Shown: positions 19,816 through 30,269 of the stretch, piece by piece
How positions within the stretch are numbered: position 1 is the stretch's first letter
How the letters are laid out: each line of letters opens with the position of its first letter
Assembly (NCBI RefSeq): GCF_002355735.1
Contig: NZ_AP014879.1
Coordinates: 2,232,001 to 2,296,000 of the forward strand
Length of the DNA stretch: 64,000 nt
Source: Sulfuricaulis limicola
Lineage (GTDB): Bacteria; Pseudomonadota; Gammaproteobacteria; Acidiferrobacterales; Sulfurifustaceae
Direction: 5' to 3'
Program-made: the position numbers and the translations under genes
The notes under the pieces: model-generated
What the model saw: only the letters and a program-made list of their open reading frames with translations
What the model was told of the DNA's origin: nothing
Databases searched by the model: none

Positions 19816-20727
19816 CTATTTGCCCCGCGTCAGCTCCACGAACACGTCCTCCAAATCGGCGCCTTCCATGTTGAGGTCGGTGATCACGGCACCATGGGCG
19901 CGCAAGGCGTCGAGCACCGCCATGACGGAGTCGGTGCCCTTGTCGAGCTGCAACTCGACCATGTGGCCGTCACGGCGCCGGACTTTTTGCTCCAGCGCCC
20001 CGGGCAGGCCCGCCAGCGGCTGTTCGGTGGTGACGCAGACCCGGCGCGTGCGGCCGATGCCCCGCGCCAGCAGCGCCGGCTTGGTATCGAGCGCGACCAG
20101 CCTTCCGCGATTCAGGATGGCGATGCGATTGCACAAGGCCTCGGCCTCCTCCAGGTAATGCGTCGTCAGCACGATGGTATGGCCCTCGCTGTGCAGGCGG
20201 CGGATGAAGGCCCACAACGACTTGCGCAGCTCCACGTCCACGCCCGCGGTCGGCTCGTCCAGCACCACCACCTCCGGCCGGTGCACCAGCGCCTGGGCGA
20301 TCATCACGCGCCGCTTCATGCCGCCGGATAGTGCGCGCATGTTGGCGCCGGCCTTCTCGGTCAGCATCAGCGCCGCCAGCAGCTCGTCGATCCAGGCGTC
20401 GTTTTTGTGCAGGCCGAAATAACCCGACTGGATGCGCAACACCTCGCGCACGTTGAAAAAGGGATCGTAGGTCAGTTCCTGCGGCACCACGCCGATGAGA
20501 CGACGGGCTTTCCGGTAGTCCGTCACCACGTCATGGCCCAGCACGCTCACGCGTCCGGCATCGAAACGGGTCAGTCCCGCCACGATATTGATCAGGGTGG
20601 ATTTGCCGGCGCCGTTGGGGCCCAGGAGACCGAAGAATTCCCCGCGCTCGACGGCGAGGTCTATGCCGTCGAGCGCGTGGACGCGGGGATAGCGCTTGTG
20701 CAGCCCGGAAATCGAGATTGCCGACAC
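19816..20727 (-). CDS. ABC-2 type transporter ATP-binding protein (YadG-like)
   Basis: 303 residues. Walker [13 protein letters not shown], signature LSGGMKRRVMIAQAL, Walker B VVVLDEPTAGVD and switch His in LTTHYLEEAEAL. The C-terminal DUF4162-like extension typical of drug/lipid exporter ATPases follows. It pairs with the permease at 18909. The operon continues from mlaB across a family A repeat. Confidence 0.95.
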   Translation of the reverse strand: MSAISISGLHKRYPRVHALDGIDLAVERGEFFGLLGPNGAGKSTLINIVAGLTRFDAGRVSVLGHDVVTDYRKARRLIGVVPQELTYDPFFNVREVLRIQSGYFGLHKNDAWIDELLAALMLTEKAGANMRALSGGMKRRVMIAQALVHRPEVVVLDEPTAGVDVELRKSLWAFIRRLHSEGHTIVLTTHYLEEAEALCNRIAILNRGRLVALDTKPALLARGIGRTRRVCVTTEQPLAGLPGALEQKVRRRDGHMVELQLDKGTDSVMAVLDALRAHGAVITDLNMEGADLEDVFVELTRGK

Positions 20728-20740
20728 AAAATTATGAATA

Positions 20741-20828
20741 GACAGGATTTACAGGATTAACAGGATTGAAAAGAAAAAATCACTAAAAAATTCCAAGATT
20801 TAATCCTGTAAATCCTGCTAATCCTGTC
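20741..20828. repeat. Palindromic intergenic repeat, family A, copy 2
   Basis: Left arm GACAGGATTTACAGGATTAA (20741-20760) then CAGGATTG; right arm TTAATCCTGTAAATCCTGC then TAATCCTGTC (to 20828). Same architecture as 11253-11336. Its right arm extends into mlaB: the last codons and the TAG stop of mlaB (20818-20828) are repeat sequence. Confidence 0.87.
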
Positions 20829-21132
20829 CATTTTTGATTCTAAAAACCTGGGTAAGACCGTTCACACGGATCAGCTGCCGTACCTGCTCCGGGATGTTGG
20901 CAAAAACGATCTCGCGCTGCGCGGCGCGCGCCCGTTGCAACCATTCGATCATCAGCGCCAGGCCGGCGCTGTCAGCCAGCGAGATTCCCTGCATATCGAT
21001 CGTCACCGGCTGCGGGTCGCCCTGAAGCACGGTGCCGATGTGCTCCTGAAACCGGGGCACGGTCTGAAACGTCAGCTGCCCGGACAGTTCGAACACGCCT
21101 CCGCCGCGAGGCGCAAACCCGTTCTCGCTCAC
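20818..21132 (-). CDS. mlaB: MlaB-like STAS domain protein
   Basis: 104 residues, STAS fold. Core: VFELSGQLTFQTVP, PVTIDMQGISLADSAGLALMIEWL (with the conserved DSAG loop). Cytoplasmic accessory subunit of the MlaFEDB phospholipid transporter. The ATG overlaps the mlaC stop by four bases. The C-terminal end (KNGQD) is encoded by a palindromic repeat, which may have replaced the original end. Confidence 0.9.
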   Translation of the reverse strand: MSENGFAPRGGGVFELSGQLTFQTVPRFQEHIGTVLQGDPQPVTIDMQGISLADSAGLALMIEWLQRARAAQREIVFANIPEQVRQLIRVNGLTQVFRIKNGQD

Positions 21133-21788
21133 GGTGTGGCGCCCGCCTTGCCGTCCGCCTTGCCGCCGTTGGAAGCCGTCTTGCCGGTGGCGGCGGCCTT
21201 GTTGTCCTGCGCCAGGCTCGCGATCAGGGCGTCGAGGCCTTCCTTCTGCGCGCGCGTGGCATAAGTCGTTTGATACGTCGATACCAGGCTCGCGCCCTCG
21301 ATCGTCACGTCATACACCTTCCAGGTGTTGTCGGTGCGGTAGAAACCGTATTGGATGGCGATCGGTGGCCCGCCATCCTTGCGGCGGACCTCCGACCTCA
21401 CCGTGGCGGTGCGGTCATCCGGGCTGGCATGAAACGGCAGGTAGACGATCTCTTCGTCGTTGTACTTGAGCAGCGCCGTGGCGTAGGTACGCACCAGCAG
21501 GTCGCGAAACTCGGCGACGAACCGCGCGCGCTGGTCCTCGCTGGCCGCGCGCCAATGGCGTCCCAGCACGGTGCGCGACATGGCGCGGAAATCGAAATGC
21601 GTCAGGACATGCTCGTCCACCATGGCGTAGAGCTTCTTGTGATCACGGCCGTACTCGGCCTTGTTGGCCTTGAGCAGGGCCACGATCTTGTCGGTGGCGT
21701 TGCGCGCGATCTGGTCCGGCGCCAGCTCCGCCGCCTGGGCGGGGAAGGCCAGAACCAGAAACAGGATGACGGGGATAATTCTGTTCAT
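21129..21788 (-). CDS. mlaC: Periplasmic phospholipid-binding protein MlaC
   Basis: 219 residues. Signal peptide (MNRIIPVILFLVLAFPAQAA), then the MlaC (Ttg2D-like) domain with HFDFRAMSRTVLGRHWRAAS and VSTYQTTYATRAQKEGLDALIASLA. It shuttles phospholipids between the outer-membrane MlaA and the MlaFEDB complex. The tail is Lys/Ala/Gly-rich and likely disordered. Twenty bases after mlaD. Confidence 0.94.
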   Translation of the reverse strand: MNRIIPVILFLVLAFPAQAAELAPDQIARNATDKIVALLKANKAEYGRDHKKLYAMVDEHVLTHFDFRAMSRTVLGRHWRAASEDQRARFVAEFRDLLVRTYATALLKYNDEEIVYLPFHASPDDRTATVRSEVRRKDGGPPIAIQYGFYRTDNTWKVYDVTIEGASLVSTYQTTYATRAQKEGLDALIASLAQDNKAAATGKTASNGGKADGKAGATP

Positions 21789-21808
21789 GGGCGCTCCTTG
21801 GCGACGCG

Positions 21809-22285
21809 CTATTTGGGCGGCTCGGCTTCGCTGGCCTTGTTGAAGATCACCTGCCCGACCAGTTTTTCGAGCACCAGGGCCGATTGCGTGCGCAAAATGG
21901 TGTCGCCATCCTTTAGATAGACTTCCTCGCCGCCGGGTTCAATGCCGATATACTGATCGCCCAGCAGCCCCGAGGTCAGGATGTTGGCGGTGCTGTCCGC
22001 CGGGATGTTCTTGTACTGCCCGTCGACATCCATCGTGACAATGGCCTGATACTTGTTGCTGTCAAACGCAATGCCCGTGACCCGCCCGACACGCACCCCG
22101 GCAACCGTCACGGCCGCCTTTACCTTCAGACCGCCGACGTTGTCGAAGTTCGCCTTGATCTTGTAACCGTCGACAACGTCCGCGGTGGTGAGGTTGCCGA
22201 CCTTGAAGGCAAGCATGGCCAGCGCCAGGATTCCCGCCGCCACGAACAGCCCGACCCACAATTCCAGCGTATTTCTTTTTAACAT
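21809..22285 (-). CDS. mlaD: MCE-domain protein MlaD
   Basis: 158 residues. One N-terminal membrane segment (LWVGLFVAAGILALAMLAF) and one MCE domain with DNVGGLKVKAAVTVAGVRVG and TSGLLGDQYIGIEPGG. It forms the hexameric periplasmic ring of the transporter. It lies two bases after mlaE and before mlaC. Confidence 0.96.
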   Translation of the reverse strand: MLKRNTLELWVGLFVAAGILALAMLAFKVGNLTTADVVDGYKIKANFDNVGGLKVKAAVTVAGVRVGRVTGIAFDSNKYQAIVTMDVDGQYKNIPADSTANILTSGLLGDQYIGIEPGGEEVYLKDGDTILRTQSALVLEKLVGQVIFNKASEAEPPK

Positions 22286-22287
22286 GA

Positions 22288-23067
22288 TCAGACGTCTCCC
22301 AGAGTCAAAGCGGTCAAGACGAAATCCAGACCCAGCACCGCGAGTGAAGAATATACCACCGTGCGATTGGTGGCGCTCGCCACGCCCTCCGACGTCGGCA
22401 CCGCGTCATAACCCTCGAACACCGCGATCCAGGTGCACACCACGCCGAACACGAGGCTTTTGACAACACCATTCAGAATATCGTCGTAAAAGTCGACGCC
22501 GTTTTGCATCTGCGACCAGAAAGCACCGGCATCCACGCCCAGCAGACCGACGCCGATCAAATGCCCGCCCAATACGCCGATGGCGGAAAACAGCGCCGCC
22601 AGCAAGGGCATGGCGATCACGCCGCCGAGGAAACGTGGCGCAATGAGGCGCGTGACGGGATTAACCGCCATCATCTCCATGCCGGCGAGCTGCTCCGTCG
22701 CCTTCATCAGTCCGATCTCCGCCGTCAGCGCCGAACCGGCGCGGCCGGCGAACAACAGCGCCGTCACCACCGGCCCGAGTTCGCGTACCAGTGACAACGC
22801 TACCAGCAAACCGAGCGAGTTGGCTGAACCGAACTTGACCAGCGTATTGTAGCCCTGCAAGCCGAGCACCATGCCGACGAACAGACCCGATACCAGGATA
22901 ATCAGGAGCGTGAGCACGCCGACGGCGTAGACCTGCTGCACCACCAGATAAAAACGCCGCAGCAGTTCCCACGAGCCGGTGACAACTTCGTAGAGAAACA
23001 TCGAGGCGCGGCCGAGGCGCTCGACGCTGTTGATCACGATGCCGCCGAGGGTGCGAATGGTGTTCAT
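22288..23067 (-). CDS. mlaE: Phospholipid ABC transporter permease MlaE
   Basis: 259 residues, five or six hydrophobic segments. The family-defining stretch RELGPVVTALLFAGRAGSA with TAEIGLMKATEQLAGMEMMAVNP is visible. N-terminal amphipathic helix (SVERLGRASMFLYEV) precedes the core. The start overlaps mlaF by four bases. Confidence 0.96.
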   Translation of the reverse strand: MNTIRTLGGIVINSVERLGRASMFLYEVVTGSWELLRRFYLVVQQVYAVGVLTLLIILVSGLFVGMVLGLQGYNTLVKFGSANSLGLLVALSLVRELGPVVTALLFAGRAGSALTAEIGLMKATEQLAGMEMMAVNPVTRLIAPRFLGGVIAMPLLAALFSAIGVLGGHLIGVGLLGVDAGAFWSQMQNGVDFYDDILNGVVKSLVFGVVCTWIAVFEGYDAVPTSEGVASATNRTVVYSSLAVLGLDFVLTALTLGDV

Positions 23068-23945
23068 GCGACGTTTTTCATCAGGTCTTCAACATAGTCA
23101 CCGGCCGGATACTGGTACGGCACCGGACCGTCGGGAAGTCCGTCCATGAACTGGCGGACATGCTCGGAGCCGGACTTCTGCACCTCGGCCGGCGTGCCCT
23201 CGCCGATGATCCGCCCATCGCCGATGAGATAGGCGTAATCGGAGATCATGCAGGTCTCGGCGACGTCGTGCGAAACCACGATCGATGTGATACCGAGACT
23301 CTGGTTGAGTTCACGAATGAGTTTGGCGATCACGCCCTTGGAGATCGGGTCAAGACCGGTGAACGGCTCGTCGTACATGATCATCATCGGTTCCAGCGCG
23401 ATCGCGCGCGCCAGCGCCGCGCGCCGCTGCATGCCGCCGGAAAGTTCCGAAGGCATGAGATCGCGCGCGCCGCGCAGGCCCACGGCCTCCAGCTTCATCA
23501 GCACCACCTTGCGCAGCAGCGATTCCGGCAATTTGGTGTGCTCGCGGATGGGGAACGCCACATTTTCGAACAGGGAAAGATCGGTCAACAGCGCGCCGGA
23601 CTGAAACAACATGCCCATGCGCTTGCGCAGTTCAAAGAGCTCTTTGGTTTTGAGATCGGGCACCGATTGGCCGTCCACTGTCAACGTGCCACGGTCCGGC
23701 TTGATGCGCCCGCCGATGAGATTCAGCAACGTGGTTTTACCAGAACCGCTGCCACCCATGATGGCGGTAACCTGACCCCGGCGGATCGGCATATGGATAC
23801 CCTTGAGAATCGGGCGTTCGCTGCGGGAAAAATGAACATCCTGTATGTCCACCAGGACTTCACTGCCGGCTGCACCGTTACGGGACTGGCTCAATCCGCC
23901 TTCCTTTTCGCGATTCCGGGCGGAACGCCCGGTTGAGGTCGACAC
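23064..23945 (-). CDS. mlaF: Phospholipid ABC transporter ATP-binding protein MlaF
   Basis: 293 residues. Walker A IMGGSGSGKTTLLN, signature LSGGMQRRAALARAI, Walker B IMIYDEPFTGLD, switch His in VVSHDVAET. The N-terminal 25 residues are a non-conserved charged extension, so an internal start near residue 29 is possible. First gene of mlaFEDCB. Confidence 0.95.
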   Translation of the reverse strand: MSTSTGRSARNREKEGGLSQSRNGAAGSEVLVDIQDVHFSRSERPILKGIHMPIRRGQVTAIMGGSGSGKTTLLNLIGGRIKPDRGTLTVDGQSVPDLKTKELFELRKRMGMLFQSGALLTDLSLFENVAFPIREHTKLPESLLRKVVLMKLEAVGLRGARDLMPSELSGGMQRRAALARAIALEPMMIMYDEPFTGLDPISKGVIAKLIRELNQSLGITSIVVSHDVAETCMISDYAYLIGDGRIIGEGTPAEVQKSGSEHVRQFMDGLPDGPVPYQYPAGDYVEDLMKNVA

Positions 23946-23984
23946 ATTCTATTCAATCCGGGCGGCTTGTGTCAGCCATTTATC

Positions 23985-24017
23985 CGTCGGTCTTTGCCGG
24001 GTGCGCGTGGACCGACG
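23985..24017 (-). terminator. Hairpin after acs
   Basis: Perfect 8-bp stem (23985-23992 with 24010-24017, CGTCGGTC/GACCGACG) with a 17-base loop, immediately past the acs stop on the minus strand. There is no T-run, so termination is uncertain. Confidence 0.3.
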
Positions 24018-24023
24018 TCGCCG

Positions 24024-25967
<1,944 letters not shown>

Positions 25968-26085
25968 GACTCGCCCTCCTCATTAACTATTTATTACATC
26001 CGGTTGACGCCGATTGTGCACAGGCAGGCGCATTGGCTCAAGCCATGACGCCAAACCCTTGTCCCGCCACGCGCCACGCCGCACA

Positions 26086-26709
26086 ATGGGCGCCCCTGCA
26101 CCGGTGGAATACCGTCCCGTGAACATGGATGCCTGGCGTCATTACCTGCGCGCCCGACTGTACCGGCTTCTCAAACAGCCCGAACGGGCCATCGCCGAAC
26201 TGCGCGCGGCGCTGGGCCTGGACCCGAGTTTCGCGCGCGCGGCGCACGCGCTGGCCTATTTGCTGGTCGGACGCGGCGACCTCGACAGGGCATTGCCGCT
26301 GCTGGAACAAACCGCTGCTCTGCGGCCGCGGGACGCCGGCGTCTGGTACAACCTCGGTTTCGCGCACGACCATAACAAAAACCCGGCCCGTGCCATCGAC
26401 GCCTTTCGCGAAGCGGTGCACCTGAGCCCGCGGTTCGATCAGGCCTGGTACGGCCTGGGGCGCTGCCACGCCGCGCTCGGCCAGCTCGACGATGCGATCA
26501 AGGCCCTCGAGGAGGCGGCGCGCCTGCAGCCCACAAAAGGGCATGCCTGGTATGAGCTCGCCCTGGTGCACCACCGCCGGCATGAGTCCGACCGGGTACG
26601 CGACATCGCCGAGCATCTGAATCGCTACGACCGCCACGCGGCGCGCAAACTCATCCTCGATACCCAGCGCACCGACCTCGCCCACCTCGTCTCCGATCTC
26701 CGGGCCTGA
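26086..26709 (+). CDS. TPR repeat protein
   Basis: About 207 residues with roughly four tetratricopeptide repeats. Repeat-like stretches: AWRHYLRARLYRLLKQPERA, ARAAHALAYLLVGRGDLDRA, AGVWYNLGFAHDHNKNPARA, FDQAWYGLGRCHAALGQLDD and KGHAWYELALVHHRRHESDR. No signal peptide is seen, so likely cytoplasmic scaffold protein. The start is uncertain: neither the ATG at 26086 nor the one at 26125 has a good ribosome binding site. Partner unknown. Confidence 0.8.
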   Translation: MGAPAPVEYRPVNMDAWRHYLRARLYRLLKQPERAIAELRAALGLDPSFARAAHALAYLLVGRGDLDRALPLLEQTAALRPRDAGVWYNLGFAHDHNKNPARAIDAFREAVHLSPRFDQAWYGLGRCHAALGQLDDAIKALEEAARLQPTKGHAWYELALVHHRRHESDRVRDIAEHLNRYDRHAARKLILDTQRTDLAHLVSDLRA

Positions 26710-26722
26710 GCCCGGCCTTTTC
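26700..26722 (+). terminator. Terminator candidate of the TPR gene
   Basis: 6-bp GC stem (CCGGGC/GCCCGG) whose loop holds the TGA stop, followed by CCTTTTC on the plus strand. Short stem and short T-run make it moderate. Confidence 0.4.
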
Positions 26723-27071
26723 AGGGGCCCGGCGGTGGGCCAGGGTTGGACGAACCGGTGTCCTGTTTCAGCACCTGACAGGCGGGATGCTCCGGCTGGC
26801 TGTTGCACTGCACGAGCTTTTCAACCGTAAGCGCCACCCATATCCCCGCTACCAGAAAGAACGCCACGAATGGGACATGCATATCGGCAACGAAGCGCGG
26901 CGTGATGAAGCGCGTGGCACGGACCACGGGTGAGGTAACGACCTTGATGGTACGGTAAAACACATTCTGTTCGCGGCCGGCGCCGGCCAGCAGGTACAAG
27001 ACCCCCTGCCCCAGCAACGCGAGCCCGGCAATCTCCGCCAGCGCCTTCAGTATCACGATTAAAGTCAGCAT
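26721..27071 (-). CDS. Small membrane protein of unknown function downstream of symporter
   Basis: 116 residues with two or three hydrophobic segments (MLTLIVILKALAEIAGLALL, VLYLLAG and HVPFVAFFLVAGIWVAL) and a Pro/Gly-rich tail with two Cys. Start at the ATG at 27071; no strong ribosome binding site. It lies beyond the terminator of the symporter gene on the same strand. Family not recognised. Confidence 0.65.
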   Translation of the reverse strand: MLTLIVILKALAEIAGLALLGQGVLYLLAGAGREQNVFYRTIKVVTSPVVRATRFITPRFVADMHVPFVAFFLVAGIWVALTVEKLVQCNSQPEHPACQVLKQDTGSSNPGPPPGP

Positions 27072-27088
27072 AAGATCTTTATAACCAC

Positions 27089-27129
27089 AGAAAGAAAAGA
27101 ACAAAGGGCCCGCGCGAGCGGGCCCTTTG
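27089..27129 (-). terminator. Rho-independent terminator of the sodium symporter gene
   Basis: 12-bp stem (27102-27113 with 27118-27129, CAAAGGGCCCGC) with GCGA loop. On the minus strand it is followed by a T-rich tail. It lies 20 bases past the symporter stop. Confidence 0.82.
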
Positions 27130-27148
27130 CGGTTGGCACAACCGGAAG

Positions 27149-29227
27149 TCAGGTCGCGCGCGTGTCGATATCACCCTTGAGATGCGGATAACGCACGTGC
27201 TCGATGAGTTCCTGCGTTTTCGCGTCCGGCGCCGGCGTCAGCAGGCTCACGATGATGATCACCGCAAACCCGAGCGGCACGCCGAAGATACCGGCCGAGA
27301 TCGGGTTGATCCCGAACCACAGGTTGTCGGCGATCGGCGAGGTCACGCCGAACACACCGCGCAGCCACGGCTGGGTCGTCGCCATGTAGTAGAAGGTGAT
27401 GCCCAGACCCGAAGCCATGCCGAGAATCGCGCCCCACGACGACGCCCGTTTCCAGAAGATGCCGAGCACCAGCGCCGGGAAGAACGCCGCCGCCGCGAAC
27501 GAGAACGCCGCCGACACCAGGAACAGGATGTCCGCCGGTTTCTGCGACGCCACCGTCGCCGCGATCGCCGCCACCACCAGCAGCAGCATCTTGGCGATGG
27601 TGAGACGGCGCTTGGTCGACGCATGCGGGTCGATCATCTTGTAGTACACGTCGTGCGACAGCGCGTTGGCGATGGTGAGCAGCAGGCCGTCCGCGGTCGA
27701 CAGCGCCGCCGCCAGACCACCGGCCGCCACCAGGCCCGAGACCACGTACGGCAACCCCGCAATTTCCGGCGTCGCCAGCACGATGATGTCCTGGCCCAGC
27801 ACGATCTCGGCGAGCTGTACGATGCCGTCACCGTTCAGGTCCTTGATCGACACCAGCGCCGGGTCCACCGCCGCCCACGATGCCACCCATCGAGGCAGGT
27901 CGGCGAAATTCGAGCCGACGAGGTGCGCGTACACGTCGAACTTCACCAGCACCGCCAGCGAGGGCGCGGTGAAATACAGCAGGAAGATGAAGAACAGCGA
28001 CCATCCGACCGACTGGCGCGCCTCCTTCACCGAGGGCGTGGTGTAGTAGCGCATGAGGATGTGCGGCAAGGCCGCCGTGCCGACCATGAGACAGAAGACC
28101 AGCGCGAGGAAATTGAGCCGCGCGGTGTTGCGCGCGGCATCATCCTTGCCCACGAAGGCCTCGGCATGCGGGCGCGGAGGCACGGCACGCGCCGCGAGAC
28201 CCTTCTCCTTGGTCCATTGTGCCTTGGCGGCGTCCACGTCTTTCGGGAACGCGGCGACGGCCTTTTCAGCAGCGGCGATCTGGTCCGGGGCCGTGTTGGC
28301 GGCCTTGAGATCGGCCAGTTTCTTTTCCAGCGCGGTCTTGTCCGCGGCATAGGCCGCGGCCGGGTCCTTGAGCTTGGCCTCGGCGTCCGCGGCCTTGGCC
28401 TTCAGGATATTCCGAACCTCGATTTCTTTCGGGTCGTCCTTGATCACTTTTTCGCGTTCAGTCACTTTCTCCAGCGCGTAGCCGTAGGAAAGCTGCGGAA
28501 TCGGGAATTTCGTTATCTGAACCGACAGCCACACCACCGGCAGCAGGTAGGCGATGATCAGGATGATGTACTGCGCCACCTGCGTCCAGGTCACCGCACG
28601 CATGCCGCCGAGGAACGAGCACACCAGAATGCCGCCGAGACCCACGAACACGCCGACGCCGAACTCGAGCCCGGTAAAGCGCGAGGTGATGAGGCCGACA
28701 CCGTAAATCTGCGCCACCACGTAGGTGAAGGAGCACAGGACCGCGGCGAATACGCCGATACTGCGCGCCGTATGGCCGCCGTAGCGCGCACCGAGGAAGT
28801 CCGGAATCGTGAATTGACCGAACTTGCGCAGGTAGGGTGCGAGGAACAGCGCCACCAGCACGTAACCGCCGGTCCAGCCCATGATGAAGGCCAGGCCGTC
28901 ATAGCCCTGGATGTAAAGGCCGCCGGCCATGCCGATGAACGACGCCGCCGACATCCAGTCGGCGCCGGTGGCCATGCCGTTGAAGAACGCCGGCACCCGC
29001 CGGCCCGCGACGTAGTACTCGGCCACGTCCGCGGTGCGGCTCATGATGCCGATCATGGCGTACAGGCCGACGGTGGCGAACAGGAAGCAATAGCCGATCC
29101 AGCGGTTGGGCAGGCCCATCTGTTCGGCGATCGCCAACAGGATGACGAAAATGATGAAGCCGCCGGCGTAGAGGCTGTAATATTTCTTGAGCGACTGGGT
29201 GAATTGCACCTGGGTTTGCGTAGCCAT
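27149..29227 (-). CDS. Sodium:solute symporter large subunit, VC_2705 subfamily
   Basis: 692 residues, SSS family, about 13 membrane segments. A long Ala/Lys-rich hydrophilic insert (about residues 240-360, KDDPKEIEVRNILKAKAAD and following) marks the large-subunit subfamily known from Vibrio VC_2705, rather than plain ActP. Core motifs: FNGMATGADWMSAASFIGMA, RYGGHTARSIG and LSTADGLLLTIANALSHDVY. The substrate is probably acetate or another short carboxylate, supported by nearby acs. It overlaps its small subunit by one base. Confidence 0.93.
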   Translation of the reverse strand: MATQTQVQFTQSLKKYYSLYAGGFIIFVILLAIAEQMGLPNRWIGYCFLFATVGLYAMIGIMSRTADVAEYYVAGRRVPAFFNGMATGADWMSAASFIGMAGGLYIQGYDGLAFIMGWTGGYVLVALFLAPYLRKFGQFTIPDFLGARYGGHTARSIGVFAAVLCSFTYVVAQIYGVGLITSRFTGLEFGVGVFVGLGGILVCSFLGGMRAVTWTQVAQYIILIIAYLLPVVWLSVQITKFPIPQLSYGYALEKVTEREKVIKDDPKEIEVRNILKAKAADAEAKLKDPAAAYAADKTALEKKLADLKAANTAPDQIAAAEKAVAAFPKDVDAAKAQWTKEKGLAARAVPPRPHAEAFVGKDDAARNTARLNFLALVFCLMVGTAALPHILMRYYTTPSVKEARQSVGWSLFFIFLLYFTAPSLAVLVKFDVYAHLVGSNFADLPRWVASWAAVDPALVSIKDLNGDGIVQLAEIVLGQDIIVLATPEIAGLPYVVSGLVAAGGLAAALSTADGLLLTIANALSHDVYYKMIDPHASTKRRLTIAKMLLLVVAAIAATVASQKPADILFLVSAAFSFAAAAFFPALVLGIFWKRASSWGAILGMASGLGITFYYMATTQPWLRGVFGVTSPIADNLWFGINPISAGIFGVPLGFAVIIIVSLLTPAPDAKTQELIEHVRYPHLKGDIDTRAT

Positions 29228-29490
29228 TAGCCTTCTCCTTCTGCGACGTCATACTCTTTGTCGAGTTTGTTCATGCGAATGGCGTAATAGAAGATCATGA
29301 TGACATAGATGATCAGCGAACCTTGCGCCCCCATGTAGAAACCAAAAGGGAAACCGAATATGACCAGCTCATTGAGCTCGCGCGCATACCAGCCCACGAC
29401 GTAGGTCACCACAAACCAGATCGCAAGCAGAATGGCTGTCATCTTGACGTTTCTTCGCCAGTACTCCTTGTGCCGTTCAGACAGTTGCAT
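29227..29490 (-). CDS. Symporter small subunit, DUF4212 family
   Basis: 87 residues, two membrane segments (MTAILLAIWFVVTYVVGW and GFYMGAQGSLIIYVIMIFYY). N-terminal LSERHKEYWRRN is characteristic of the small partner of VC_2705-type symporters, including the conserved FGFPFGFYMGAQGS loop. Required partner of the large subunit. Confidence 0.93.
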   Translation of the reverse strand: MQLSERHKEYWRRNVKMTAILLAIWFVVTYVVGWYARELNELVIFGFPFGFYMGAQGSLIIYVIMIFYYAIRMNKLDKEYDVAEGEG

Positions 29491-29549
29491 GATTATCCTC
29501 CAGGTTGTTTGCCAAATAATTCATGGGCAGGACGCCGTTGTCCCGCGCG

Positions 29550-30269
29550 TCATGCCCCTCCCGCCCCGCCCCCGGGAACAAGCCTTGCCTGCTGCTCGCA
29601 TACGGCGTGCAGCATGCTCACGGTACTGAGCTCGCGCGCGCGGGCGCGCGCGAGCAACACCAGAAAAAGTTCGGCGGTCACGAAGGCGTCGTCCACCGCG
29701 CGGTGGCGCGCCCCCGCGCGCAAACCGAAATAACCGAGCCAGTCGTCCAGGCTCGCGTGCGGCAGGCGCGCGCCCGGCACCAGCGCCGGCGCCAGCAGCG
29801 CCAGGTCGAGCCAGGGATTGGGCAGCCGCACACCCAGCGTTTCGCGCAGGTCGCGGTCCAGCATGGCCTGGTCGAAACCGGCGTGAAACGCCACCAGCGT
29901 ATGCTTGCCGGTGAATTCAAGAAACTGCATCAGCGATTCCTCCGGCGGCCTGCCCGCGGCCTGCGCCTGCGGGCCGATGCCGTGAATCAGGATGTTGTCG
30001 CGCGCGCTCGCCTCATCGCGCCGCAAAATGGTTGCGTAATTTTCGCCCGCGCAGACCCGCTGCGCCTCCACGACGCAGGCGCCGATGGAAAGCAGCCGGT
30101 CCTTGCGCGTATCGAGTCCCGAAGTCTCGACGTCCACGACAATGAACCGGGCCTGCGTCAACGCCTGCTTTTCGCTGACCGCCGGCAATTCACGCCACGC
30201 GTCCAGGCGCTGCGCGTAACCCGCAGGCAGTTCGACGTGGGGACGGAAGAGTCGCGTGAGCCAGCTCAT
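29550..30269 (-). CDS. 3'-5' exonuclease, DnaQ/epsilon-like
   Basis: 239 residues. DEDDh exonuclease motifs: FIVVDVETSGLDTRKDRLLS (Exo I, Asp-x-Glu), HTLVAFHAGFDQAML (Exo II), RHRAVDDAFVTAELF (Exo III, His-x4-Asp). The ATG at 30269 overlaps the stop of the upstream regulator gene as ATGA. Stand-alone epsilon-like enzymes of this type commonly accompany the CBS/nucleotidyltransferase regulator and symporter genes; the reason is not known. Confidence 0.9.
   Translation of the reverse strand: MSWLTRLFRPHVELPAGYAQRLDAWRELPAVSEKQALTQARFIVVDVETSGLDTRKDRLLSIGACVVEAQRVCAGENYATILRRDEASARDNILIHGIGPQAQAAGRPPEESLMQFLEFTGKHTLVAFHAGFDQAMLDRDLRETLGVRLPNPWLDLALLAPALVPGARLPHASLDDWLGYFGLRAGARHRAVDDAFVTAELFLVLLARARARELSTVSMLHAVCEQQARLVPGGGAGGA

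Noticed and set aside
27182-29230. 682-codon plus-strand frame
   Set aside because: Exact antisense of the VC_2705-type symporter; Arg/His-rich.
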